This document shows, piece by piece, positions 1-5,366 of a DNA stretch of 5,519 nucleotides (its first letter is position 1; every line of letters begins with the position of its first letter). The stretch is from Halovenus sp. (lineage in GTDB: Archaea > Halobacteriota > Halobacteria > Halobacteriales > Haloarculaceae), in contig JAQCNR010000169.1 in assembly GCA_028274925.1 (NCBI GenBank), forward strand, positions 1 to 5,519, in the 5' to 3' direction. Made by a program: the position numbers and the translations under genes. The notes below the pieces were generated by a model, which had not been told where the DNA came from, did no database searches, and saw only the letters and a program-made list of their open reading frames with translations.

Positions 1-2
1 CC

Positions 3-683
3 GAGACTGATGGTGCGGTCACGTGGACCGTCGAACACCGTGGCCTGCGCCGACTCCCGTTACGACTCGCCTGTGCGATTCAGACCGGACAGGCGTTCTG
101 GCTGGTGGGCGTCGTCGCTCCGCCAATCTTACTCGCACTCACCGTGCTCGTTCACCCCTTTCTGGCGATATTCCTGTCGACAGCCTGCATGGCGTACTGG
201 TTCACGTATCTGCAGGGGGCGAGTCTATTCACCGACACGACGGTCCGCCTTGCTCCGGAGGACCAGCGAATCGAGATCACGAATCGCGGTGGCGAACATC
301 CGCTCTCGACTGGTGGGTCCGAAACAGAAATTGACCTCACAGAGGTCCAGCAAGCGGCCCTTCGTCAGGTAAGTAGCCAACCATTGGTCAAATTCCAGTA
401 CGAGAATTCTTTTTCCGTGAGCCCGCTGATGATTCCCGTCTTGCCAGTGCACGTCGAAGATGTCCGACAGACCCTCGCTGCACAGGATATTCCACTCCGT
501 GACCACCCCCGTGACGGAACTAACAGCAGTATCGTTCGCCGACGACTCGTCCTGACGGTGTGCTCACTCGTCGTCGTCCCGCTCGTCGCTGGCGTGCGTT
601 GGTCCGAGGAGTTCGTTACCAGCCCAATCGCCCTGTTCGTCGGATTTTCACTCCTCTGGGTGATTCTGAAGCCATTTGCGTAA
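3..683 (+). CDS. Partial membrane protein with bPH-like soluble domain (5' end off the window)
   Basis: The reading frame is open from base 3 to the TAA at 681-683, giving 226 visible residues. The GTG at base 105 is an internal codon (visible residue 35), not a convincing start, because coding-like sequence continues upstream of it. Visible residues about 32-70 are strongly hydrophobic, enough for one or two membrane helices. Residues about 76-168 form a soluble domain: an 'LTEVQQ' stretch, then alternating hydrophobic strands and an 'LPVHVEDVRQTLAAQDI' segment. That pattern resembles bacterial PH (YdbS/YdbT-like) domains of membrane proteins, but this is inference from pattern only. Residues about 180-199 and 206-224 look like two more helices, ending in a short C-terminus. 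I do not recognise the family firmly and assign no function. The next gene has its own promoter, so the two are probably not one operon. Confidence 0.7.
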   Translation, partial: ETDGAVTWTVEHRGLRRLPLRLACAIQTGQAFWLVGVVAPPILLALTVLVHPFLAIFLSTACMAYWFTYLQGASLFTDTTVRLAPEDQRIEITNRGGEHPLSTGGSETEIDLTEVQQAALRQVSSQPLVKFQYENSFSVSPLMIPVLPVHVEDVRQTLAAQDIPLRDHPRDGTNSSIVRRRLVLTVCSLVVVPLVAGVRWSEEFVTSPIALFVGFSLLWVILKPFA

Positions 684-783
684 CACTGTCGCCACACGTT
701 GACTGGCTTGATGTCGCTTCTGCTGTCTTCTGGTAGTCTATTTCGCTGTGAGATTAACAGAACTTGACCCAGATGCCGCTATT

Positions 784-799
784 CCAAAGATTGTTATAC
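784..799 (+). promoter_or_regulatory. Core promoter (BRE/TATA) of the thiolase gene
   Basis: TTATAC at 794-799 is preceded by a purine-rich CCAAAGA at 784-790 that could act as a BRE. The box is 22-27 nt upstream of the ATG at 821. Archaeal transcription usually starts about 25 nt after the TATA centre, so the transcript would begin at or next to the start codon. This predicts a leaderless mRNA, consistent with the absence of a Shine-Dalgarno sequence before 821. Confidence 0.6.
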
Positions 800-820
800 A
801 GTACGCGAGTAGACAGAGAC

Positions 821-1972
821 ATGGCAGCGAACACACCAGTTATTGTTGGCGCGGCACGGACACCACAGGGCAAGGAAGACGGTCACCTTCGCAACATCAG
901 GCCGGAAGACCTCTCGATCGAGATCATCGAGTCGATTATGGACGATACCGGTCTCGAAAGCGAGCAGATTGACGACGTGATGTGGGGCTGTGCACAGACC
1001 CGTGAAGAACAGGCGACCAACATCGCTCGACAGATTGCGATTTTCGCACTCGACGAGTCGGTGCCCGGAACGACAATCGACCGGCAGTGTGCCTCCTCGG
1101 CGACGACGATTATGACCGCCGCTGACGCCGTCGCGGCGGGCCGCCGTGAGGCCATCTTCGCCGGCGGTGTCGAGAGTATGAGTATGGTGAAGATGGGCGA
1201 GGGTGCGGGCAAGATGTACCCGCGGATGGACGAGCGCTACGGGATGGAGAACCTCCCCATGGGCCAGACCGCCGAGAAGGTTGCCGAGCAGTACGACGTC
1301 TCTCGTGAGCAACAGGACGAGTTCGGCGCTCGAAGCCAGCAACGCGCCGTCGAGGCCACTGAGGAGGGCAAATTCGACGAAGAAATCGTCCCGATCACGG
1401 GCCACGACGAGGACGGCAACGAAGTGACCGTCACAGAAGACGAGGGGCTACGGCCGGGAACCACCCCAGAGAAACTCGCAGAACTCCCGACAGTGTTCAA
1501 AGAGGACGGCACGGTCACGCCGGGCAACGCCTCACAGATCTCCGACGGCGCGGCCTGTCTGCTGGTCACCAGTGAGGAGTTCGCCAAAGAGAACGACCTC
1601 GAAATCCTCGCGGAGGTTGGCCAGAGCGGCGTCGCCGGTGTGGACCCGACGACGATGGGTATCGGTCCGATTCCAGCCGTCGAGAACATGCTCGAACGTG
1701 CCGGGCGCACCATCGATGACTACGGACTCGTCGAGATAAACGAGGCCTTTGCGAGTCAGGTCATTGCCTCCGCCGACGAACTCGGCATTGACCACGACAT
1801 CCTCAACGTTAACGGCGGCGCGATTGCGATTGGTCATCCCCTCGGTGCAAGCGGTGCTCGCTTGCCCGTGACGCTCATTCACGAGATGCACCGGCAGGGC
1901 GTCGACCGCGGTATCGCAACCGAGTGCGTTGGATTCGGACAGGGTGCAGCCATCGAGTTCGAGTTGCGGTAA
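821..1972 (+). CDS. Thiolase (acetyl-CoA C-acyltransferase / acetyltransferase)
   Basis: A 383-residue thiolase, the usual length for the family. It catalyses reversible thiolytic cleavage of 3-ketoacyl-CoA, or condensation of two acetyl-CoA, in the cytosol. The N-terminus 'TPVIVGAARTP' is the typical first strand. The nucleophilic cysteine is C90 in 'DRQCASS', the NEAF motif is at 308-311, the catalytic histidine is H339 in 'GHPLGASGAR', and the second cysteine is C369 in 'ECVGFGQG'. All catalytic residues are present, so the enzyme should be active. The frame also offers an ATG at 764, but 821 is preferred: family homology starts there, the extra 19 residues are unlike thiolase, and the TATA box at 794-799 would lie inside a longer gene. 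Sequence alone does not tell a degradative (FadA-like) from a biosynthetic role, and no beta-oxidation or polyhydroxyalkanoate gene is nearby to decide. The last codons contain a 20-bp sequence repeated exactly 192 bp downstream. Confidence 0.95.
   Translation: MAANTPVIVGAARTPQGKEDGHLRNIRPEDLSIEIIESIMDDTGLESEQIDDVMWGCAQTREEQATNIARQIAIFALDESVPGTTIDRQCASSATTIMTAADAVAAGRREAIFAGGVESMSMVKMGEGAGKMYPRMDERYGMENLPMGQTAEKVAEQYDVSREQQDEFGARSQQRAVEATEEGKFDEEIVPITGHDEDGNEVTVTEDEGLRPGTTPEKLAELPTVFKEDGTVTPGNASQISDGAACLLVTSEEFAKENDLEILAEVGQSGVAGVDPTTMGIGPIPAVENMLERAGRTIDDYGLVEINEAFASQVIASADELGIDHDILNVNGGAIAIGHPLGASGARLPVTLIHEMHRQGVDRGIATECVGFGQGAAIEFELR
1949..1968 (+). repeat. 20-bp direct repeat, copy 1 (3' end of the thiolase gene)
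   Basis: GCCATCGAGTTCGAGTTGCG, encoding the AIEFELR end of thiolase. It is identical to 2141-2160. This copy is followed by GTAA, which supplies the present stop codon. Confidence 0.9.
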
Positions 1973-1980
1973 TTCTCTCT

Positions 1981-2012
1981 CCGCGACGACCAGCGGGAGT
2001 CGCGGCCTTTTT
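1981..2012 (+). terminator. Hairpin plus T run after thiolase
   Basis: CCGCGAC (1981-1987) pairs perfectly with GTCGCGG (1999-2005) around an 11-nt loop. TTTTT follows at 2008-2012. It begins 9 bases after the thiolase stop, the right place for a transcription terminator. Archaeal termination depends mainly on T runs, so the hairpin may instead shape the 3' end of the mRNA. Confidence 0.5.
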
Positions 2013-2018
2013 CGCCGC

Positions 2019-2045
2019 CGAAAGACTCGCCACGCTCGTCTTTCG
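2019..2045. repeat. Hairpin A of the shared-loop hairpin family
   Basis: CGAAAGAC (2019-2026) is perfectly complementary to GTCTTTCG (2038-2045). The 11-nt loop is TCGCCACGCTC. The stem differs from those of the two following hairpins, but the loop matches theirs at 9 of 11 positions. Confidence 0.7.
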
Positions 2046-2048
2046 AGC

Positions 2049-2071
2049 CCTGCTTCGCTTCGCTCAGCAGG
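2049..2071. repeat. Hairpin B of the shared-loop hairpin family
   Basis: CCTGCT (2049-2054) pairs with AGCAGG (2066-2071) around the 11-nt loop TCGCTTCGCTC. It starts three bases after hairpin A. TTTTT at 2079-2083 follows on the + strand, so it could also act as a second terminator. Confidence 0.65.
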
Positions 2072-2072
2072 A

Positions 2073-2130
2073 CCACGGTTTTTGTCGAGTGGTAGCGAGC
2101 GGAGCGAGCTACCCGAAGATAAAAAGGTGG
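2073..2130. repeat. Hairpin C: long imperfect inverted repeat, same loop on the opposite strand
   Basis: The inner stem GGTAGC (2091-2096) pairs with GCTACC (2108-2113). Its loop GAGCGGAGCGA, read on the minus strand, is TCGCTCCGCTC and matches the loops of hairpins A and B. The pairing resumes outward: TTTTTGTC (2079-2086) faces GATAAAAA (2118-2125) with one G-T wobble, and CCAC (2073-2076) faces GTGG (2127-2130). A 4-by-4 internal loop separates the inner and outer stems. GAGCGGAGCGAGC-type strings are common between haloarchaeal genes. Confidence 0.65.
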
Positions 2131-2140
2131 CAGCGGTGTG

Positions 2141-2160
2141 GCCATCGAGTTCGAGTTGCG
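2141..2160 (+). repeat. 20-bp direct repeat, copy 2 (thiolase 3'-end-like remnant)
   Basis: Exact copy of 1949-1968. In the same frame it reads GVAIEFELRE and then TGA (2168-2170), so it resembles a thiolase C-terminus. That frame is closed upstream by TAA at 2120-2122, so only a short coding-like remnant is left. Similarity extends weakly upstream: CAG-GGTG in copy 1 against CAGCGGTG in copy 2. Confidence 0.85.
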
Positions 2161-2253
2161 AGAGTGAGCGCTTGCTGACGGTCGGTAGTTAGTTACATTT
2201 TCCGTGGCCTCTCTTGCCAACCACGCAGTTGTCTCCAGAGTGATGGTCAACTT

Positions 2254-3417
2254 GTGGGCATTTTCGAGAGTAAAATTTTCTTTCGCCGGAATCTCTTTGA
2301 GGTACCGCAACAAAGGCCGGATGTGGACCGCGAAGCGGAACTCACGGCGCTACACGATATCGCGACAACAATCCAGAGTGCCGACACCGCCGAGGAAGCC
2401 GCCGAGCAGACGGTCGCAGCAGCGGCAGAGATTCTCGACTTTCACATCTGTAGCGTTGAACTTCACGAAGACGGCTGGCTGGTTCCCTACGCCGTTTCCG
2501 AGAGTTCGCCTGCGGGTGGTGCCCGCCGGATGCGCGTAGACCAGGGCCTCGCCGGAAAGACGTTCCAGTCCGGCGAGTCACACATTGTTGGGGATGTCAC
2601 TGCCGACGATGATTCAGACCCGGCAGACTCGGCCTACCAATCAGGCCTGAGTGTTCCCATCGGCGACCACGGTGTCTTTCAGGCAGTCGGCACTGAACCC
2701 AACTTCTTCGACGACGGTGACCGCGAACGGGCGGAACTACTGGTCAGTCATACTGCGGGTGCGCTCGACCGCATCGACCGCGAGGCGACACTCGAAGAGA
2801 AAAACGAGCGCCTCGAAGCGTTCGCCAGTATCGTTAGTCACGACCTACGAAGCCCACTCAGCGTCGCGACCAGTCGCGTCGAACTGGCTGTCACCGAGTG
2901 CAATAGCGAGCATCTGGACAAAACGCTCGACGCGCTCGGCCAGATGGAGGGGCTGATCGACGACCTCTTGACACTCTCCCGGCAGGGCGAAGTTATCGAC
3001 GACCCGAACCCGGTCTCGTTGCGGACTGTCGCCAGCGAAGCGTGGGGCGTCGTCGAGACGCACGATTCGACAATCGATATCCAGACCACCGACACAATCA
3101 ACGCCGACCGTGACCGACTCAGACAACTGTTGGTGAACCTCTTCCGCAACAGTATCCAACACGGCGGCCAGACTGTGGCCGTGACTGTGGGGCTACTGGA
3201 CGGTCAGGCGGGCTTTTTCGTCGCCGACGACGGCGTCGGCGTCTCGGCCGATGACGCGGAGACTCTCTTTGAACCGGACTATTCGACGGACGCGGACGGC
3301 ACCGGCCTCGGTCTCAGAATCGTCGAGCAGATAACCGAGGCACACGGCTGGACCGTCGGCGTCACGGAGAGTGACAGCGGGGGCGCACGGTTCGAGTTTA
3401 TACTAGAATCTTCTTAA
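2254..3417 (+). CDS. Soluble GAF-domain sensor histidine kinase
   Basis: A 387-residue protein. Residues about 28-172 form a GAF-like sensor domain, beginning with a helix 'LHDIATTIQSADTAEEAAEQTV'. A coiled-coil-like linker (about 172-190) leads to a HisKA domain with phospho-accepting H196 in 'SIVSHDLRSPL'. The ATPase domain has an N box with N299 in 'NLFRNSIQH', the G1 motif 'ADDGVG' (324-329), an F box near 'LFEPDYS' and the G2 motif 'GTGLGL' (349-354), all intact. There is no membrane segment or signal peptide, so it should sense a cytosolic cue; the ligand is unknown. The chosen start is GTG, with AGAGTGATGG (2237-2246) as a plausible Shine-Dalgarno match. No ATG lies upstream in frame before the TGA at 2176-2178. 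A second GTG at 2323 would remove 23 residues that match no domain, so the start is uncertain. No response regulator is in the window, making it an orphan kinase here. Confidence 0.9.
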   Translation: MGIFESKIFFRRNLFEVPQQRPDVDREAELTALHDIATTIQSADTAEEAAEQTVAAAAEILDFHICSVELHEDGWLVPYAVSESSPAGGARRMRVDQGLAGKTFQSGESHIVGDVTADDDSDPADSAYQSGLSVPIGDHGVFQAVGTEPNFFDDGDRERAELLVSHTAGALDRIDREATLEEKNERLEAFASIVSHDLRSPLSVATSRVELAVTECNSEHLDKTLDALGQMEGLIDDLLTLSRQGEVIDDPNPVSLRTVASEAWGVVETHDSTIDIQTTDTINADRDRLRQLLVNLFRNSIQHGGQTVAVTVGLLDGQAGFFVADDGVGVSADDAETLFEPDYSTDADGTGLGLRIVEQITEAHGWTVGVTESDSGGARFEFILESS

Positions 3418-3420
3418 CCC

Positions 3421-3434
3421 GCGTCAGCTGACGC
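3421..3434. repeat. Perfect 14-bp palindrome after the kinase gene
   Basis: GCGTCAGCTGACGC is fully self-complementary with no loop and starts three bases after the kinase stop codon. With no spacer it is a poor RNA hairpin and more like a dimeric DNA-binding site. It is about 110 bp upstream of the DoxX-like gene start. Confidence 0.6.
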
Positions 3435-3484
3435 TACTCTCGGGCCAAAATCTACGGGTAACTGCGTTCCGTCTCTCATGTGGC

Positions 3485-3537
3485 ATAAATTATACTATCA
3501 ACTTATATATCGTAGCATAGATAATGCAACTGGGGAG
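3485..3537 (+). promoter_or_regulatory. AT-rich promoter and ribosome binding site of the DoxX-like gene
   Basis: This stretch is sharply AT-rich in a GC-rich window. It holds two possible TATA boxes, TTATACTA (3490-3497) and TTATATAT (3503-3510). The expected starts would be near 3520 and 3533. GGGGAG at 3532-3537, five bases before the ATG, is a good Shine-Dalgarno sequence. It would be fully transcribed only from the upstream box, so that box is the better candidate for translation with a leader. Confidence 0.55.
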
Positions 3538-3542
3538 AAACC

Positions 3543-4130
3543 ATGTCAACACAGCGCCAACCAGCAGAACGAACCCTCGAAACAGAACTGTTTGGACGAG
3601 GAATCTCGTTCAATTACTCGGCAACGTGGGTCGGACACTCGTTGCTCGGGCTCAGGCTCGTGATGGCCTGGGTCTTTCTCCAGGCAGGGCTGTCGAAGTG
3701 GGCAGAAGGTGGCTGGGGGGACCCGCTCGCGTGGAGTTCAGCAGGCTTTCTCAACTTCGCAATCGCCGACGCGAACCCGCTTGCCGGTCTCTTTGCGTGG
3801 TTCGCGAATTACACTGCTGTCGTCGACCCGCTGGTCATCTTCGGCCAGGTCCTCATCGGGATTGCACTGGTAACGGGGACGCTCGTCCGCTTCGCTGCGA
3901 TGATGGGTGCACTCCAGATGCTGTTTTTCTGGACGGCTGCGTGGCAGGGCGGGCTGATGGCCGGGTTCCCAGTCGAACACGGATACTTCGTGGATTCGTC
4001 GTTCGTCTACCTCCTCATCCTGTTCGGGCTCGGGGCGTGGGGGGCCGGCCGTGTCTTCGGCCTCGATTCGAGACTCGAACAGACAGCGCTCGCCCAGCAG
4101 CGGCCGTGGCTCAGATACCTGCTGGGATAA
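3543..4130 (+). CDS. DoxX/DoxD-like integral membrane protein
   Basis: A 195-residue protein with a polar N-terminus of about 28 residues and four predicted membrane helices (about 30-49, 94-113, 116-134 and 152-172). The first helix ends in 'FLQAGLSKW', and the second runs through 'GQVLIGIALVTGTLVRFAA'. Both match the DoxX pattern of F-x-x-G-x-x-K and G-x-x-x-G-x-x-x-x-x-G-x-x-x-R. In the related archaeal thiosulfate:quinone oxidoreductase the small-helix subunit is DoxD. Many DoxX proteins have no proven role, though some act in redox or thiol stress. No DoxA-like partner is present, so quinone-linked thiosulfate oxidation is not supported here. The start is clear from the Shine-Dalgarno GGGGAG. 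The gene has its own promoter and is probably transcribed apart from rps12 downstream. Confidence 0.85.
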   Translation: MSTQRQPAERTLETELFGRGISFNYSATWVGHSLLGLRLVMAWVFLQAGLSKWAEGGWGDPLAWSSAGFLNFAIADANPLAGLFAWFANYTAVVDPLVIFGQVLIGIALVTGTLVRFAAMMGALQMLFFWTAAWQGGLMAGFPVEHGYFVDSSFVYLLILFGLGAWGAGRVFGLDSRLEQTALAQQRPWLRYLLG

Positions 4131-4198
4131 CTCTCTGGGGCCACATTCGGTCGCAGTCGCGGTGAGAGAGAGTATCGTACGCGGGGTGAATGGGGACC

Positions 4199-4204
4199 CT
4201 TAAG
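4199..4204 (+). promoter_or_regulatory. TATA-like box of rps12-rps7
   Basis: CTTAAG at 4199-4204 resembles a weak haloarchaeal TATA element and lies 28-33 nt upstream of the rps12 ATG at 4232. Transcription would start near 4228, giving an almost leaderless mRNA. No Shine-Dalgarno sequence is seen just before the ATG, which fits. Confidence 0.5.
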
Positions 4205-4231
4205 TGGCTCCGTCAGATAGCAATACGCACT

Positions 4232-4660
4232 ATGGCAAACGGCAAATACGCCGCGCGCAAGCTGAAGAAAGACCGCCAGAAACACCGGTGGTCCGACTCG
4301 GATTACGCGCGACGCGAGCGGGGTCTGGCAGAGAAATCGGACCCACTCGAAGGTGCTCCGCAAGGCCGGGGCATCGTCCTCGAGAAAGTTGGTATCGAAG
4401 CGAAACAGCCCAACTCAGCAATCCGGAAATGCGTCCGGGTTCAGCTGATCAAAAACGGCAAACAGGTCACGGCATTCTGTCCTGGTGACGGCGCTATCTC
4501 CTTTATTGACGAACACGACGAAGTCACTATTGCCGGGATTGGTGGGGCAAAGGGCCGAGCAATGGGCGACCTCTCCGGTGTCAACTACAAGGTCGAGAAA
4601 GTCAACGGCGTATCGATGATCGAACTCGTGCGCGGAAACGCGGAGAAACCAGTGCGATAA
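4232..4660 (+). CDS. rps12: Small-subunit ribosomal protein S12 (uS12)
   Basis: The 142-residue archaeal S12 of the 30S decoding centre. The N-terminus 'MANGKYAARKLKKDRQKHRW' is typical of haloarchaeal S12. The decoding loop 'KQPNSAIRKCVRV' (58-70) and the second conserved loop 'GGAKGRAMGDLSGVNYKVEKVNGVS' (about 104-128) are intact; these correspond to the bacterial regions where streptomycin-resistance changes fall. An ATG at 4190 in frame would add 14 residues unlike S12 and span the TATA-like box, so 4232 is the start. It is followed one base later by rps7, so the two are co-transcribed. The gene upstream is DoxX-like rather than nusA or an RNA polymerase gene, which is unusual for this pair. 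Confidence 0.97.
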   Translation: MANGKYAARKLKKDRQKHRWSDSDYARRERGLAEKSDPLEGAPQGRGIVLEKVGIEAKQPNSAIRKCVRVQLIKNGKQVTAFCPGDGAISFIDEHDEVTIAGIGGAKGRAMGDLSGVNYKVEKVNGVSMIELVRGNAEKPVR

Positions 4661-4661
4661 C

Positions 4662-5267
4662 ATGTCTACAGAACAACCAGAACCTGACGCGCCAGCAGAC
4701 AGTGAGGGAGCGAACGCCCAGCTGTTCGGCAAGTACGATATCGAAGAGATCGAGTTCTCTGATATCTCCACTGAGCGGTATATCAACGTGACCCCAATCG
4801 CCAACTCGATGGGCCGTCACGCTGACAAGCAGTTCAAAAAGAGCCAGATCAGCATCGTCGAACGGCTCATCAACCGCCTGATGCAGACCGACGAGAACAC
4901 TGGAAAAAAACAGCTTGCGACCCAGATTACCCGCGACGCCTTCGAGATTATCGAAGACCGTACTGAGGAAAATCCAGTCCAGATTCTCGTCCAGGCCGTC
5001 GAGCACTCTGCACCGCGTGAGGAGACCGTCCGCCTGAAATACGGTGGTATCTCCGTCCCGAAAGCGGTCGACGTCTCGCCGCAGCGACGAGTCGACCAGG
5101 CACTGAAATTCATCGCTGAGGGTGTCTACAACTCCTCGTTCAAGACTGACACCGACGCCGAAGACGCACTGGCCCGCCAGCTTATCGGCGCAGCCAGCAA
5201 CGACGTCGGCACCTACGCCGTCGACCAGAAAGAAGAGAAAGAGCGCGTCGCGGCCGCTGCCCGATAA
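4662..5267 (+). CDS. rps7: Small-subunit ribosomal protein S7 (uS7)
   Basis: A 201-residue archaeal S7, which binds the 3' major domain of 16S rRNA and organises the head of the 30S subunit. The first 22 or so residues are an acidic, low-complexity extension of the kind seen in haloarchaea. The conserved body runs from 'FGKYDIEEIEF' through 'NPVQILVQAVEHSAPREETVRLKYGGISVPKAVDVSPQRRVDQALKFI' (about 104-151). It ends in 'EEKERVAAAAR'. The ATG is one base after the rps12 stop. The nearest Shine-Dalgarno-like GGAG (4642-4645) is 16 nt away, so translation is probably coupled to rps12 by re-initiation. Confidence 0.97.
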   Translation: MSTEQPEPDAPADSEGANAQLFGKYDIEEIEFSDISTERYINVTPIANSMGRHADKQFKKSQISIVERLINRLMQTDENTGKKQLATQITRDAFEIIEDRTEENPVQILVQAVEHSAPREETVRLKYGGISVPKAVDVSPQRRVDQALKFIAEGVYNSSFKTDTDAEDALARQLIGAASNDVGTYAVDQKEEKERVAAAAR

Positions 5268-5305
5268 CGGCTCTCGCATTTTGCTCTCGACGAATCGACG
5301 GACAG

Positions 5306-5362
5306 TTACTACAGCCGACGTACTGGGAGATATGAACGAGCGCACACGCCGGCTGGGAGGGG
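5306..5362 (+). promoter_or_regulatory. Upstream region of the ArcS-like gene: weak TATA and strong ribosome binding site
   Basis: GGGAGGGG at 5355-5362, four bases before the ATG at 5367, is a strong Shine-Dalgarno match and fixes that start. TTACTA at 5306-5311 is a weak TATA-like candidate that would start transcription near 5335. The gene could instead be read through from rps7, 99 bp upstream, since no clear terminator lies between. Confidence 0.4.
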
Positions 5363-5366
5363 TCAG

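Noticed and set aside
794..1405. 203-codon minus-strand frame opposite thiolase
   Set aside because: Shadow of a conserved enzyme gene in GC-rich DNA, with no promoter or family match.
1981..2130. CRISPR-like array
   Set aside because: The repeated unit is an 11-nt loop inside differing stems, with irregular spacing and one unit inverted; there are no identical repeats with unique spacers and no cas genes.
1969..2140. The 172-bp core as a classical MITE or insertion-sequence remnant
   Set aside because: No terminal inverted repeats at its ends and no transposase fragment; a 20-bp target duplication would be unusually long. Kept only as one hypothesis in the findings.
1924..2192. Two overlapping + strand frames of 84 and 87 codons across the thiolase end and intergenic hairpins
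   Set aside because: They begin inside the thiolase gene in other frames, their sequence is dominated by repeat translations (HRVRVA twice), and they resemble no protein family.
1879..2313. 144-codon minus-strand frame over the intergenic region
   Set aside because: It overlaps the ends of thiolase and the kinase, includes the repeat-derived NSMA segments twice, and has no ribosome binding site or family resemblance.
3478..3663. 61-codon + strand frame starting in the DoxX promoter
   Set aside because: It covers the AT-rich promoter and runs out of frame into the clearly recognisable DoxX-like gene.
4131..4170. CTCTCT...CAC and GTG-AGAGAG inverted repeat between the DoxX-like gene and rps12
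   Set aside because: Low-complexity CT/GA arms with an asymmetric 5-nt bulge and no T run; not distinguishable from chance.
5253..5282. GCCG/CGGC stem followed by TTTT after rps7 as a terminator
   Set aside because: Only four base pairs overlapping the rps7 stop, with the T run eight bases away. A T run alone may still aid termination, but support is too weak to list.
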